From the NCBI GenBank assembly GCA_016218155.1, contig JACREQ010000008.1, positions 1 to 64,000 of the forward strand: a stretch of 64,000 nt of DNA, given 5' to 3'. The position numbers and the translations under genes are program-made. This document shows positions 8,885 to 17,644 of this stretch, one piece after another (the first letter of the stretch is position 1; the number at the start of each line of letters is the position of its first letter). The notes under the pieces are model-generated. The model worked only from the letters and a program-made list of their open reading frames with translations. It made no database searches and had not been told where the DNA came from. This DNA is from Bacteroidia bacterium. Lineage in GTDB: Bacteria > Bacteroidota > Bacteroidia > Bacteroidales > GWA2-32-17.

Positions 8885-9025
8885 CCGTCACTTTTTTAGT
8901 CATTACCGTCAAATCCGTCAATTTTTGTTTTAATTTGAACATAGCAATTCCATATCCTTTTATGTTCAAAAGGATAATTTTAAAAGTGCAGAATAGAGTG
9001 CGGAAATAAGGTGCAGAAATGCACC
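8885..9025. promoter_or_regulatory. Repeat and hairpin cluster beside the att site (candidate arm sites or oriT)
   Basis: Three CCGTCA hexamers lie at 8885, 8906 and 8915. A perfect 9-bp inverted repeat, TATCCTTTT/AAAAGGATA, spans 8953-8976. Three direct repeats of GTGCRGAA lie at 8986, 8998 and 9011, spaced 12 and 13 bases. The last sits in a second inverted repeat, GGTGC-AGAAAT-GCACC (9010-9025). The cluster lies between the first operon gene and the tRNA fragment, where integrase arm sites, excisionase sites or oriT would be expected. It also contains the promoter region of the mobilization operon. Confidence 0.55.
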
Positions 9026-9087
9026 ATTTTGTATCAAAATGCAAGTATATAATACCTGATTTTGCTGATAATGAGCTATTGTAGTGC

Positions 9088-9143
9088 GGACTTAAAATCC
9101 TGTGGCCCCAAAGGCCGTACCGGTTCGATTCCGGTCCGGGGTA
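9088..9143 (+). other. att site: 3' fragment of tRNA-Leu (UAA)
   Basis: Reading rightwards, the fragment contains an anticodon loop with TAA, the 3' half of the anticodon stem, a long variable arm (GGCC/GGCC stem), a T arm (ACCGG TTCGATT CCGGT, 9119-9135), the 3' acceptor strand CCGGGGT (9136-9142) and discriminator A. The long variable arm and TAA loop identify class II tRNA-Leu. No 5' acceptor (ACCCCGG) or D arm lies upstream, and the 5' anticodon stem no longer pairs beyond three bases. It is therefore not a functional tRNA but the duplicated 3' end left by integration, with crossover probably in the anticodon arm. Confidence 0.85.
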
Positions 9144-9150
9144 CGAAAAA

Positions 9151-9176
9151 AGACAAGCACAATGCTTGTCTTTTTT
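9151..9176 (+). terminator. Terminator of the original tRNA-Leu gene
   Basis: A perfect 9-bp stem, AGACAAGCA/TGCTTGTCT, with a three-base loop and a following T run lies 7 bases after the tRNA fragment. It belonged to the chromosomal tRNA gene before integration and now stays with the fragment. Confidence 0.85.
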
Positions 9177-9215
9177 CATTTAATAAATTCACTATTAAAT
9201 CAATTTTACTTAAAC

Positions 9216-9247
9216 AAAAAAACTCCTTGAAATTCAAGGAGTTTTTT
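9216..9247 (-). terminator. Terminator after tRNA-Asp
   Basis: A symmetrical stem built on AACTCCTTGA/TCAAGGAGTT is flanked by A and T runs. It lies directly downstream of the minus-strand tRNA-Asp and can act in both directions. Confidence 0.8.
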
Positions 9248-9248
9248 C

Positions 9249-9325
9249 TGGCGGTGCGGACGGGACTCGAACCCGCGACCCTCGGCGTGACAGGCCGATA
9301 TTCTAACCAACTGAACTACCGCACC
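9249..9325 (-). tRNA. tRNA-Asp (GTC)
   Basis: The minus strand folds into a complete cloverleaf: acceptor GGTGCGG/CCGCACC, D arm, anticodon stem CGGCC/..GCCG with loop CTGTCAC (anticodon GTC), and T loop TTCGAGT. Discriminator G is at 9252 and the CCA end is encoded (9249-9251). Confidence 0.95.
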
Positions 9326-9385
9326 TTTTTTGATTAGGAGTGCAAAAGTAGGTAAAATTATTATTTTTTCAAAATCTAATAGGAA

Positions 9386-9919
9386 TTATTTTGCAGTAAA
9401 AAAGGTAAAATGAACATTTCCATAATTTCTACTTTCATTAAAATACTTATGTTCAGAGAAATTATATTTTTTTGAATGTTCTAAAACTAACCAGCCATCC
9501 TTATTTAATAATTCGTTATCAAAAACAATATCAGGTATTTGATCTATACCTGATATATCATAAGGTGGGTCACAAAAAATAATATCAAAGCTAATTTTAG
9601 TCTTTTTTAAATAATAAAAAGCATTTGCCTGAACAACTTTTATATTTAATTCCATTTTGGCTGCTTCATTTCTAATAAATGCTACCTGATTGGAATTAAT
9701 TTCAATTGAGACAACAGATTTTGCTCCGCGTGAAGCAAACTCGTAGCTTATGCTACCAGTTCCACTAAACAAATCAAGCACTGTGCTATCTTCAAAATTG
9801 ATCTTATTATCTAAAATATTAAACAAACCTTCTTTTGCAAAGTCTGTTGTGGGTCTGGCTGTTAATCCTTTTGGAGGAATAATATGCTTACCTTTTCTAC
9901 TACCACTTATTATCCTCAT
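9386..9919 (-). CDS. rsmD: 16S rRNA (guanine-966-N2) methyltransferase RsmD
   Basis: The 177-residue protein begins with MRIISGSRKG and the RPTTDFAKEGLFNIL segment typical of RsmD. SAM-binding motif I is DLFSGTGS (49-56) and the amino-methylase motif is DPPY (117-120). RsmD methylates G966 of 16S rRNA on the assembled 30S subunit. Length matches the family (about 180). The gene overlaps the DUF3822 gene upstream by 20 bases, a pairing common in Bacteroidota. Confidence 0.95.
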   Translation of the reverse strand: MRIISGSRKGKHIIPPKGLTARPTTDFAKEGLFNILDNKINFEDSTVLDLFSGTGSISYEFASRGAKSVVSIEINSNQVAFIRNEAAKMELNIKVVQANAFYYLKKTKISFDIIFCDPPYDISGIDQIPDIVFDNELLNKDGWLVLEHSKKYNFSEHKYFNESRNYGNVHFTFFTAK

Positions 9920-10748
9920 AAGGCATTATAAAAAGATTAGAGAAATGATGTTGGGGAATCTCGTTAAATCTATAACTATAAACAAATTTTGAATTCGATT
10001 TAGAATATTGAAGCTTTTTTAAAAACTGTTCGAGCTTTACAATTCTTGAATCATTCTTTTGAGTTATACCTGAAATTGTTACAGGAACCTTTTCTTTATC
10101 AAACTGAAATAAATCAAATAAATAAAGAATGTAGTAACAAAAATCATCGTCCGTCTGATAATTAAAAATATTAAAAAGCTGAAGTTTGCTATCCTTTATT
10201 ACAACAACTTGCACATGATTTTTTAATAAATTAATGTATAATCCTGATAAATTATCTTTTTGCAGACAATCTTTATGTGCTTCAGTTAACACTGTAGTTG
10301 CAAGCGGGTAAACTGTATTACAATTTATTGATCTTAAAACTTCATTTATTTGGGATGGTAAAGAAAATGCAATATTTGACTCAAAAGATGACTTACATAC
10401 CATATTCTCACTATAATCAGAATCACCAAAATTAAATGAAGTAAAATGCGAAATTTTATCTTTTTGTAAAAAAGAATCCGGAATAATAGTAGCATCTTTA
10501 GTAAAAATAAATGCTCTTATCCCCTCCAGTTTCGATTTCAAAAATGGTTCATTTTCTACAATAGACTTTAACTCCCCATAATTATTTTCCAAATTGTTAT
10601 ATGGAATATATTTCAATAAAACATATTTCTTTCTTACAGAGTCAAACACCACATAAGATAAACTATCAGGCAACAATTGAACTGTTACTATGTAATGCTC
10701 AGAATTTAAACTATTAAAAGTTTCATCAATTAGTGAAATCTGTTTCAT
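9900..10748 (-). CDS. DUF3822 family protein
   Basis: The 282-residue soluble protein starts MKQISLIDETF and has alternating strands and helices, with the pattern of the Bacteroidota-specific DUF3822 family, which almost always sits beside rsmD. Function is unknown. Its 3' end overlaps rsmD by 20 bases, so the two genes are translationally linked. No catalytic motif or membrane segment is seen. Confidence 0.8.
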   Translation of the reverse strand: MKQISLIDETFNSLNSEHYIVTVQLLPDSLSYVVFDSVRKKYVLLKYIPYNNLENNYGELKSIVENEPFLKSKLEGIRAFIFTKDATIIPDSFLQKDKISHFTSFNFGDSDYSENMVCKSSFESNIAFSLPSQINEVLRSINCNTVYPLATTVLTEAHKDCLQKDNLSGLYINLLKNHVQVVVIKDSKLQLFNIFNYQTDDDFCYYILYLFDLFQFDKEKVPVTISGITQKNDSRIVKLEQFLKKLQYSKSNSKFVYSYRFNEIPQHHFSNLFIMPYEDNKW

Positions 10749-10951
10749 TCTATCTCACCCGATTTTAAATAATATACATTTTAGAACTATATTACAATTA
10801 AATTACTTCAATAAAGATATTTACAGTTTATCATTAACTACAAAGTTAGTTTTTTTTGAAAATTATTTACATCAGCATAAAAATTATTTCCCAATAGAAT
10901 TTTCAGTATACTATTATATGAAAAGAAATAAATCTTTATCGACATTGTTTG

Positions 10952-10959
10952 TATTTTTG
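10952..10959 (+). promoter_or_regulatory. Likely -7 box (TATTTTTG) of the helicase gene
   Basis: TATTTTTG matches TAnnTTTG and lies 28 bases before the ATG at 10988, in the 239-base gap between two divergent genes. A clear TTTG at the -33 position is missing. Confidence 0.45.
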
Positions 10960-10987
10960 TAAAATTCTAAAATCAGAATAATTAATA

Positions 10988-12409
10988 ATGCTTACTGATC
11001 ATATATGCAATATTGTTTCCCGAAACTTAGGTTATGAACCAACAACTGACCAATCAAATTCAATTAAAGAATTCAGCAAATTCATACTTCCAAATTCTGA
11101 ATATCAGCTATTAATTATCGACGGACATGCAGGAACAGGCAAAACCACATTAATAAAAGCATTTGCTCACACTATGGAAGAAATGAAAATTCCATACGAA
11201 CTAATGGCACCAACCGGTAGAGCAGCAAAAGTAATTTCGGGATATTGTAACAGACCATCTTTTACTATTCATAAACGTATTTACCGACAAAAAGATAATA
11301 GCGGATTAGGAAGCTTTGTTTTAAACTTCAATAATAAAAAAAATGCTGTTTTTATTGTAGATGAATCTTCAATGATTTCTAATCAATCATTTGAAAACTC
11401 AACCTTTGGTTCAGGTCGGTTACTAGAAGATTTAATACAGTTTGTTTACAGTAAACCAGAGTGTAAATTAATATTAATAGGCGATACAGCCCAACTTCCT
11501 CCTGTTGGAATTGTACAAAGTCCGGCTTTGGATTTACAAGAGATTAAAAGTTTTGGAATTAATGCAACAAAAACTACTTTAAAACAAGTAGTAAGACAGG
11601 AAGCCGACATGGGAATACTAATAAATGCTACAAGCATTCGAAAAAAAATTGAAAGTGAAAACAACCAGGACTTGCTAATTTCTACAAAACTTAAAGATGT
11701 TGAAAGATTAAGTGGTATTGATTTTCTTGAAAAAATTAATGACTCATACGATAAACATGGAATGGATGAAACAATGGTTGTATGCCGATCAAATAAACAA
11801 GCCAACAAATATAATCAAGGCATAAGAAATCGGATTTTATACAGAGAAGAAGAAATTTCGCAGGGCGATTATTTAATGGTTGTAAAAAATAGCTACAGTT
11901 GGCTTCCGGATGATGCACCCACAAATTTTATTGCTAACGGAGATATAATAAAAATATGCCGTATTCATAAATTTGAAGAAATGCATGGATTTAGGTTTTG
12001 CGAAGCAACAATAGAATTAATAGATTATTCAAATCTTGAGTTAAGGGTTAAAATAATGCTTGATGCACTAGCATCTGAAGGACCTTCAATTTCGAAGGAA
12101 CAATCTAACAATTTATACAATAGTGTACTTGAAGATTATGCTGGTGAAACTTCGTATGCAAAAAAAAGTGAAAAAATAAAAGCTGACCCATATTACAATG
12201 CACTTCAGGTAAAATTTGCATACGCAATTACATGTCACAAAGCGCAAGGCGGACAATGGAAAAATATATTTTTAGATGCAGGGTATATACCTCAGGAACA
12301 GATGGACATTGAATATTTACGTTGGCTGTATACTGCATTTACAAGGGCAACAGAAAAACTTTATCTTGTTAATTTTCCGGAAAAATATTTTCTTGAAAAT
12401 GAAATTTAA
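10988..12409 (+). CDS. RecD2-like superfamily 1B DNA helicase
   Basis: The 473-residue protein has Walker A GHAGTGKTT (46-54), a MAPTGRAAK motif Ia-like segment (73-81), Walker B VDESSM (124-129), GDTAQLPPVG, and the UvrD_C_2 signature AYAITCHKAQGGQW (411-424) followed by YTAFTRA (448-454). These are the marks of ATP-dependent RecD-type helicases of the SF1B group. It is short because it lacks the N-terminal extension of full RecD2. It is widespread in Bacteroidota as a single-gene helicase. It lies 34 bases before the fmt start. Confidence 0.88.
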   Translation: MLTDHICNIVSRNLGYEPTTDQSNSIKEFSKFILPNSEYQLLIIDGHAGTGKTTLIKAFAHTMEEMKIPYELMAPTGRAAKVISGYCNRPSFTIHKRIYRQKDNSGLGSFVLNFNNKKNAVFIVDESSMISNQSFENSTFGSGRLLEDLIQFVYSKPECKLILIGDTAQLPPVGIVQSPALDLQEIKSFGINATKTTLKQVVRQEADMGILINATSIRKKIESENNQDLLISTKLKDVERLSGIDFLEKINDSYDKHGMDETMVVCRSNKQANKYNQGIRNRILYREEEISQGDYLMVVKNSYSWLPDDAPTNFIANGDIIKICRIHKFEEMHGFRFCEATIELIDYSNLELRVKIMLDALASEGPSISKEQSNNLYNSVLEDYAGETSYAKKSEKIKADPYYNALQVKFAYAITCHKAQGGQWKNIFLDAGYIPQEQMDIEYLRWLYTAFTRATEKLYLVNFPEKYFLENEI

Positions 12410-12443
12410 ATAGCTAAATTTGAATACTATAAAAAATAATATT

Positions 12444-13418
12444 ATGCGTATTGTTTTCATGGGAACTCCCGAATTTGCAGTTGAATCGTTAAAAGCATTA
12501 GTTAATGCAGGAAAAAATATTTGTGCAGTTGTTACAGTTCCAGATAAACCTGCAGGTAGAGGTCTACAAACACAAAAAAGTGATGTAAAACAATATGCTG
12601 AAGAAATTGGACTTCCAATATTACAGCCAGTAAAACTTAAAGATGAAGAATTTATTAGTGAACTAAAAAAAATAAATGCAGACTTATTTGTAGTAGTTGC
12701 ATTTAGAATGTTACCTGAAATAGTATGGCAAATGCCAGGAAAAGGAACAATAAATCTTCATGGTTCATTGTTACCTAACTATCGTGGAGCAGCTCCTATT
12801 AACTGGGCAATAATAAATGGCGAAAAAATAACCGGAATTACAACTTTCTTTATTGAGAAAGAAATCGATATGGGTAAGATTATAAATTTTGAAGAAGTTA
12901 AAATTAAAGATACCGATAATGCCGGAATTATCCATGACACATTAATGACAAAAGGTGCTGCATTATTATTAAAAACAGTAAATGCTATCGAAGAAGGTGG
13001 TTACGAATCTTATTCTCAAAGCCAGTTTATTATTCCAGGTCAGGAATTAAAAAATGCACCCAAAATTAACAGGCAAACTTGTAAAATAAACTGGAGTTTA
13101 AAAACTGAAAATATTTACAATCATATCCGTGGTTTAAGCCCCTACCCTGGAGCCTGGACAGCAATAGAGAACATTGACACAAAAGAAAGTTTTACGATTA
13201 AAATTTTCTCATCAGCAATAATTGAAGGACAACACAATTCAAAAGGAACAAGCTGCCTTAGCGATGGGAAAACATATTTTTACATAACAACAGACGGAGG
13301 TTTAATCAGCTTATTAGATATTCAGCCAGAAGGAAGGAAAAGAATGAGTATCGAAGATTTTTTAAGAGGGCAAAGAGGAGTTAAAGAATGGAGAATTAAA
13401 GAAATAAATAATAGTTAA
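12444..13418 (+). CDS. fmt: Methionyl-tRNA formyltransferase
   Basis: The 324-residue enzyme formylates initiator Met-tRNA. It starts MRIVFMGTPEFAVE, the standard Fmt N-terminus, so ATG at 12444 is chosen over the longer frame that begins with TTG at 12420. The formyl-transfer site is visible as NLHGSLLPNYRGAAPINWAI, with an ITTFF segment after it. The C-terminal tRNA-binding barrel (about 210-315) contains RGLSPYPGAW. Length and order match the family. Confidence 0.96.
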   Translation: MRIVFMGTPEFAVESLKALVNAGKNICAVVTVPDKPAGRGLQTQKSDVKQYAEEIGLPILQPVKLKDEEFISELKKINADLFVVVAFRMLPEIVWQMPGKGTINLHGSLLPNYRGAAPINWAIINGEKITGITTFFIEKEIDMGKIINFEEVKIKDTDNAGIIHDTLMTKGAALLLKTVNAIEEGGYESYSQSQFIIPGQELKNAPKINRQTCKINWSLKTENIYNHIRGLSPYPGAWTAIENIDTKESFTIKIFSSAIIEGQHNSKGTSCLSDGKTYFYITTDGGLISLLDIQPEGRKRMSIEDFLRGQRGVKEWRIKEINNS

Positions 13419-13423
13419 ATATT

Positions 13424-13828
13424 CTACCCAAATATTCTTTTTAAAAACGGTTTTTTATTTTTAAGGAATTTCTGTTCTAAATTATCTAAGGATTCTTTAC
13501 TAAAAGATTGCCAAATCACACTCCAGTCAACAAAGCCACCAAAATTTCTATCATCTATAAAAAGATCAGCATTTATTTTTCTTGGAATTGTAGAATCATA
13601 AACTTCCTCAGGATAATTATTATTAACTGCATAAAATTCTAACCCTCGCTTTTTGCAAAATTCAACTGCATCCTTTAATTCTGAACCTGTTCTGAAAGTC
13701 CATAGAATAAGTTGATGCCCTTGTTTCTGAATCTGCTTTAAAGTTTCAATTGCAAATAGTTTTTCCTCTCCAATTTTAGGATATTCATGTTCAACTATTG
13801 TTCCATCAAAATCAACTGCAATTTTCAT
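13424..13828 (-). CDS. HAD-like phosphatase, BT0820 type
   Basis: This 134-residue protein begins with the HAD nucleophile motif VDFDGT (Asp6, Asp8) and ends its core with LFIDDRNFGG, the acidic metal-binding motif. It has no cap domain. The small size and the order of motifs resemble the Bacteroides protein BT0820. Substrate is unknown; sugar- or nucleotide-phosphate is plausible. It is convergent with fmt, 5 bases apart. Confidence 0.8.
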   Translation of the reverse strand: MKIAVDFDGTIVEHEYPKIGEEKLFAIETLKQIQKQGHQLILWTFRTGSELKDAVEFCKKRGLEFYAVNNNYPEEVYDSTIPRKINADLFIDDRNFGGFVDWSVIWQSFSKESLDNLEQKFLKNKKPFLKRIFG

Positions 13829-13938
13829 TTAATCAATCGTTTTTTTATAATAAAATCAAAGCATAAAAATATGAAATTATATTTTTGAAAGCTATTTTTT
13901 TTACAATCTAAAAATTATACTTTTATGGTTGAAATATT

Positions 13939-16900
13939 ATGAAAGTATATATTTATAAATTATTTATTACAATTCTGTTTACTTTGCCTTATTTATTTGT
14001 AACTGGGCAGGTAAACAAAACAGGTATTCCTTTCTTTAGAAATTTTTCTCCAAAAGAATATAAAGCACACAATCAAAACTGGGCAGTTGTTCGCGATAAA
14101 AGAGGAATTATTTATTTTGGAAATAATGATAATGGAGTTTTAGAATATGATGGAAAATCCTGGGCAAAAATCCCTGTTCCAAACAATTCAATTGTCCGGT
14201 GTTTAGCTGTTGACTCAAACAATACAGTATATGTTGGTGCTGTTGGGGAGTTTGGAAAACTTCAGGCTGATGCATCAGGAAAAATTGTATATAAATCTTT
14301 AAGTAGTCAACTTGATACATCAAAAATAAAATTCAGTAATATCTGGAAAACATATGTAAACAAAAAGAACGAGGTATATTTTTGCTCTAATAAATACATA
14401 TTCCTTTACAATCAGAAATCAAAAATAGATACAATCGGCTTAGCCGACGGCTGTTTCTGGAGTTTTTATATTGACGGAACACTTTATATCGGGAACTGGA
14501 AAGTAGGTTTACTAAAGCTTTCAGGAAAAAAAGTTGAACTTGCTAAAGGCGGTGATTATTTTATTGATAAAGACATTCTTAATATTTTACCATATAAACG
14601 GGGACAATTAATAGTTTACACTTATGATGGGTTAATTATTTATAACACTTTAGATGGTACCGTGTCACAACCTGAAAACAATGCCCAGTTTGAAAAAACA
14701 AGTAATTTTTTAAGAGATAATATTGCATATACAGGTACATGCATAAATGACAATTTATATGCTTGGGGAACAATTAATGCCGGTTTAGCAATATCTGAAA
14801 AGAAAGGTAAATTAATCGAAAACTATACAGATTCTACAGGCGTACAATCAAAAACCTTTAGTGATATTTATTATTGTAACGACCAGGGCGTATTATGGGC
14901 AACACTTGGTAATGGTATTTCTAAATTTGAGTTCAACAGTCCTTTCAGATATTTCTCAACTGAGTCTAAATTAGCCGGTACTGTATATGACATTATAAGA
15001 TATAATGGTGTTTTATATATCGGCACTGAATTAGGATTATATAAATTAGAATATAATAAAAATGGATTCCCTGTATTCACAACTATCCCAAAGTTCAAAG
15101 GGCAATCTATTAACTCTATGAAATTAATGAACATTGACGGGAAAGAGCACCTAATTATCGGAACCAGCTGGTATCTTTCAGAGATTTTTAACAATCAGGT
15201 TTTTAATTATACAAGTACTAATAAAGATACAAAAGACGAGTACATTCAAACTTTATATGTATCTAAATTTAATAAAAACACAGTATATCTTGGAGAAGAA
15301 AAAGGTCTTAAAATAGCTACTTATATTAACGGTAAATTTAAAATTGTTCAACACGAAAAAATCACAAATGAAATAAGATGGTTAGCAGAAGATAACGAAG
15401 GTGATTTATGGGCATGCAGTTTAATTAACGGTGTTTATAGATTAGCAAAAGACGGATCAGTAACAAATTTCACAACAAACGACGGACTACCTGTAATGAA
15501 TGATATTTTTGTTACAAATACTGTTAATGGAATTGTATTTGGAACAGCTCATGGGTTCTATATTTATGATAAAAAACAAAATAGATTTATTCCAAGCGAC
15601 CAATTTGGTAACAATTTAAATAAAAATAAGCGAAAAATAATTTCATTTTTTCCTGGATTTAACAACCAGATATGGATGAATATTGATAACAGAGTTTATA
15701 AATTCAGCAAACATTATAACGAATATAAAGCTGACACGCTTCCATTCAGACGTTTACCACAAATGACTGTTCAGGTAATATATTCAGAACCAGATGGGCT
15801 CACATGGATAGGTGGATCTGAAGGTTTATTTTGTTATGATAATCTTTTTAAAAGAAAATACAACATAAACTATAATACACTTATTAGATCGGTTATTGTA
15901 AATTCTGACTCTACTCTTTTCAATGGAACAAATTACAATTTATTTATAAATGGTAATGATAGCTCAAGAATACCCTGTTTAATTCAACCAAACGAACTAA
16001 AACCTATACTGGCATATAAATTCAACAATCTTACATTCTCATTTTCTGCTCCTTATTTTGAGGATGAAAACAATATTAAGTATAGCTATTTTCTTGAAGG
16101 ATTCAGTGAAAAATGGTCTACATGGTCAACTGAAACAAAAAAGGAGTTTACAAATCTATACGAAGGAAAATACATTTTCAGAGTAAAGGCACAAAACATA
16201 TATGCAATAGAAAGTACCATTGCTGAATTTGAATTTGAGATATTACCTCCATGGTGGAGAACAACATGGGCATATGTCGGGTATGTTGTTATAGGTATTT
16301 TTATTTTATTATTTTCCATAAAATTTTATACCAGAAAACTTGAAGCTGACAAAAAACGATTAGAAGGTATTGTTGTTGAAAGAACAGCAGAAATCGTAAA
16401 ACAAAAAGACGAGATTCTTGATAAAAATAAAGAAATTGAATTAATAAATAAAGACATTACAGCAAGTATAAGATATGCTAAACGAATTCAGGAAGCTTTG
16501 TTACCAACAGAAGGCACAATAAATACTCCTGGACTTGAATTTTTTATTTATTTTAAACCAAAAGATATTGTATCCGGAGATTTTTACTTCCTTAAAAAAA
16601 TTGAGCGCTCAAATATACTTATTGCTGCTGCAGCCGATTGTACAGGTCATGGTGTGCCAGGAGCATTTATGAGTATGCTTGGCATTTCCTTCCTTAACGA
16701 AATTATAACAAAGCCTGAAGTAACTCATTCAGATGATGTTCTAAACCATTTGCGGGAATCCATTATTGAGTCGTTAAACCAATCGGGACGTGAAGGTGAG
16801 ACAAAAGACGGAATGGATATTAACCTCATTGCATATGATTATAACACTAGGAAACTTGAATTTAGCGGAGCTAATAATCCTTTATATTTAGTCAGAAACG

Positions 16901-17217
16901 GAGAGCTTGCTGAATACAAAGGCGATAAAATGCCTATTGGGCTTCACGACAAAATGCATATACCTTTTGCAAGAACTGAACTTGATATGCAAAATGGAGA
17001 TGTTATTTACCTTTTCTCTGACGGTTTTGCAGATCAGTTTGGTGGAGATAAAGGCAGAAAATATATGTATAAAAAATTCAAAGAATTTTTAGTTGAAATT
17101 TATCAGAAACCAATGGAAGAACAGCGCAGTATTCTTGAAAAAGAAGCATTAGACTGGCGTGGAGAAATGGAGCAAATTGACGACCATATTGTAATGGGAA
17201 TTAAGTTCAATTTATAA
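13939..17217 (+). CDS. Periplasmic propeller sensor fused to SpoIIE/PP2C phosphatase
   Basis: The 1092-residue protein has a signal peptide (1-23), a long beta-propeller sensor of the two-component regulator type (about 30-690), a Y_Y_Y domain (about 697-761) and one membrane helix (about 778-797). A coiled coil (about 800-860) leads to a cytoplasmic SpoIIE/PP2C phosphatase. Phosphatase motifs include SGDFYF, DCTGHGVPGAF (about 900), YLFSDGFADQ and DDHIVMG. The ligand is sensed outside and the phosphatase probably dephosphorylates an anti-sigma antagonist-like partner inside. No histidine kinase domain is present. No partner switch genes are adjacent. Confidence 0.88.
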   Translation: MKVYIYKLFITILFTLPYLFVTGQVNKTGIPFFRNFSPKEYKAHNQNWAVVRDKRGIIYFGNNDNGVLEYDGKSWAKIPVPNNSIVRCLAVDSNNTVYVGAVGEFGKLQADASGKIVYKSLSSQLDTSKIKFSNIWKTYVNKKNEVYFCSNKYIFLYNQKSKIDTIGLADGCFWSFYIDGTLYIGNWKVGLLKLSGKKVELAKGGDYFIDKDILNILPYKRGQLIVYTYDGLIIYNTLDGTVSQPENNAQFEKTSNFLRDNIAYTGTCINDNLYAWGTINAGLAISEKKGKLIENYTDSTGVQSKTFSDIYYCNDQGVLWATLGNGISKFEFNSPFRYFSTESKLAGTVYDIIRYNGVLYIGTELGLYKLEYNKNGFPVFTTIPKFKGQSINSMKLMNIDGKEHLIIGTSWYLSEIFNNQVFNYTSTNKDTKDEYIQTLYVSKFNKNTVYLGEEKGLKIATYINGKFKIVQHEKITNEIRWLAEDNEGDLWACSLINGVYRLAKDGSVTNFTTNDGLPVMNDIFVTNTVNGIVFGTAHGFYIYDKKQNRFIPSDQFGNNLNKNKRKIISFFPGFNNQIWMNIDNRVYKFSKHYNEYKADTLPFRRLPQMTVQVIYSEPDGLTWIGGSEGLFCYDNLFKRKYNINYNTLIRSVIVNSDSTLFNGTNYNLFINGNDSSRIPCLIQPNELKPILAYKFNNLTFSFSAPYFEDENNIKYSYFLEGFSEKWSTWSTETKKEFTNLYEGKYIFRVKAQNIYAIESTIAEFEFEILPPWWRTTWAYVGYVVIGIFILLFSIKFYTRKLEADKKRLEGIVVERTAEIVKQKDEILDKNKEIELINKDITASIRYAKRIQEALLPTEGTINTPGLEFFIYFKPKDIVSGDFYFLKKIERSNILIAAAADCTGHGVPGAFMSMLGISFLNEIITKPEVTHSDDVLNHLRESIIESLNQSGREGETKDGMDINLIAYDYNTRKLEFSGANNPLYLVRNGELAEYKGDKMPIGLHDKMHIPFARTELDMQNGDVIYLFSDGFADQFGGDKGRKYMYKKFKEFLVEIYQKPMEEQRSILEKEALDWRGEMEQIDDHIVMGIKFNL

Positions 17218-17243
17218 TTAACATTTTACTTTAATTTTTATTT

Positions 17244-17633
17244 ATGGAAATGATTATCACTTTTGACGGTGCCAAAAAAGTTATTGCAAATTATAACGGA
17301 CATACAATTAATACAGACCAATCTATCTCATCAGGTGGCAACAACAGTGCTTCAACTCCATTTGATTTATTTCTTGCTTCTTTAGGAACTTGTACAGGAA
17401 TAGTTGTTAAATCCTTTTGTGATAAAAGAGATATTTCTACAAACGGACTAAAACTTATTCAAAATATGGAGTATGATAACACTTCACACTTAGTATCTAA
17501 AATAAATATTGAAATACAATTACCAGTAGATTTTCCAGAAAAATATAAAGAAGCTCTAATTAATTCTGCTGAACTTTGTACTGTAAAACGTCACTTAATA
17601 CAGCCACCACAAATAAATATTTGCACAAAATAA
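17244..17633 (+). CDS. OsmC family peroxide-detoxifying protein
   Basis: The 129-residue protein has the OsmC pattern, with Cys50 in LGTCTGIVV and Cys112 in AELCTVKRHL, the pair used for thiol-dependent reduction of organic hydroperoxides. The TPFDLFLASLG stretch is typical of the YhfA-like branch. It starts 26 bases after the phosphatase gene and could be co-transcribed. ATG at 17250 is a possible alternative start. Confidence 0.85.
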   Translation: MEMIITFDGAKKVIANYNGHTINTDQSISSGGNNSASTPFDLFLASLGTCTGIVVKSFCDKRDISTNGLKLIQNMEYDNTSHLVSKINIEIQLPVDFPEKYKEALINSAELCTVKRHLIQPPQINICTK

Positions 17634-17644
17634 TTTAGTATTCA

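Larger units (their letters stand above)
1..9143. mobile_element. Right end of an integrated mobilizable element (IME/ICE-like), partial
   Basis: The stretch holds an ArdC-like antirestriction gene, a relaxase, a MobC-like protein and a VirD4-type coupling protein in one minus-strand block, plus two plus-strand cargo genes. It ends at a tRNA-Leu 3' fragment (9088-9143) with no matching 5' half, the expected scar of integration into a tRNA gene. Ordinary housekeeping genes begin right after it. No integrase, replication gene or type IV secretion channel gene is visible. The intact tRNA-Leu and the integrase would be expected left of base 1. Whether it is self-transmissible or only mobilizable cannot be decided from this end alone. 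Confidence 0.8.

Noticed and set aside
9088-9143. A functional tRNA-Leu gene
   Set aside because: The 5' acceptor strand and D arm are absent and the 5' side of the anticodon stem does not pair fully; only the 3' part is present.
8829-9179. A 116-residue minus-strand frame across the tRNA-Leu fragment
   Set aside because: It runs through the tRNA remnant, its terminator and the repeat cluster; its protein has the typical nonsense of translated tRNA sequence.
9062-9337. A 91-residue plus-strand frame across two tRNA sequences
   Set aside because: It is a translation of the tRNA-Leu fragment, the terminators and the antisense of tRNA-Asp.
12420-12443. Upstream extension of fmt from TTG
   Set aside because: The family N-terminus begins exactly at ATG 12444; the extra eight residues are not typical.
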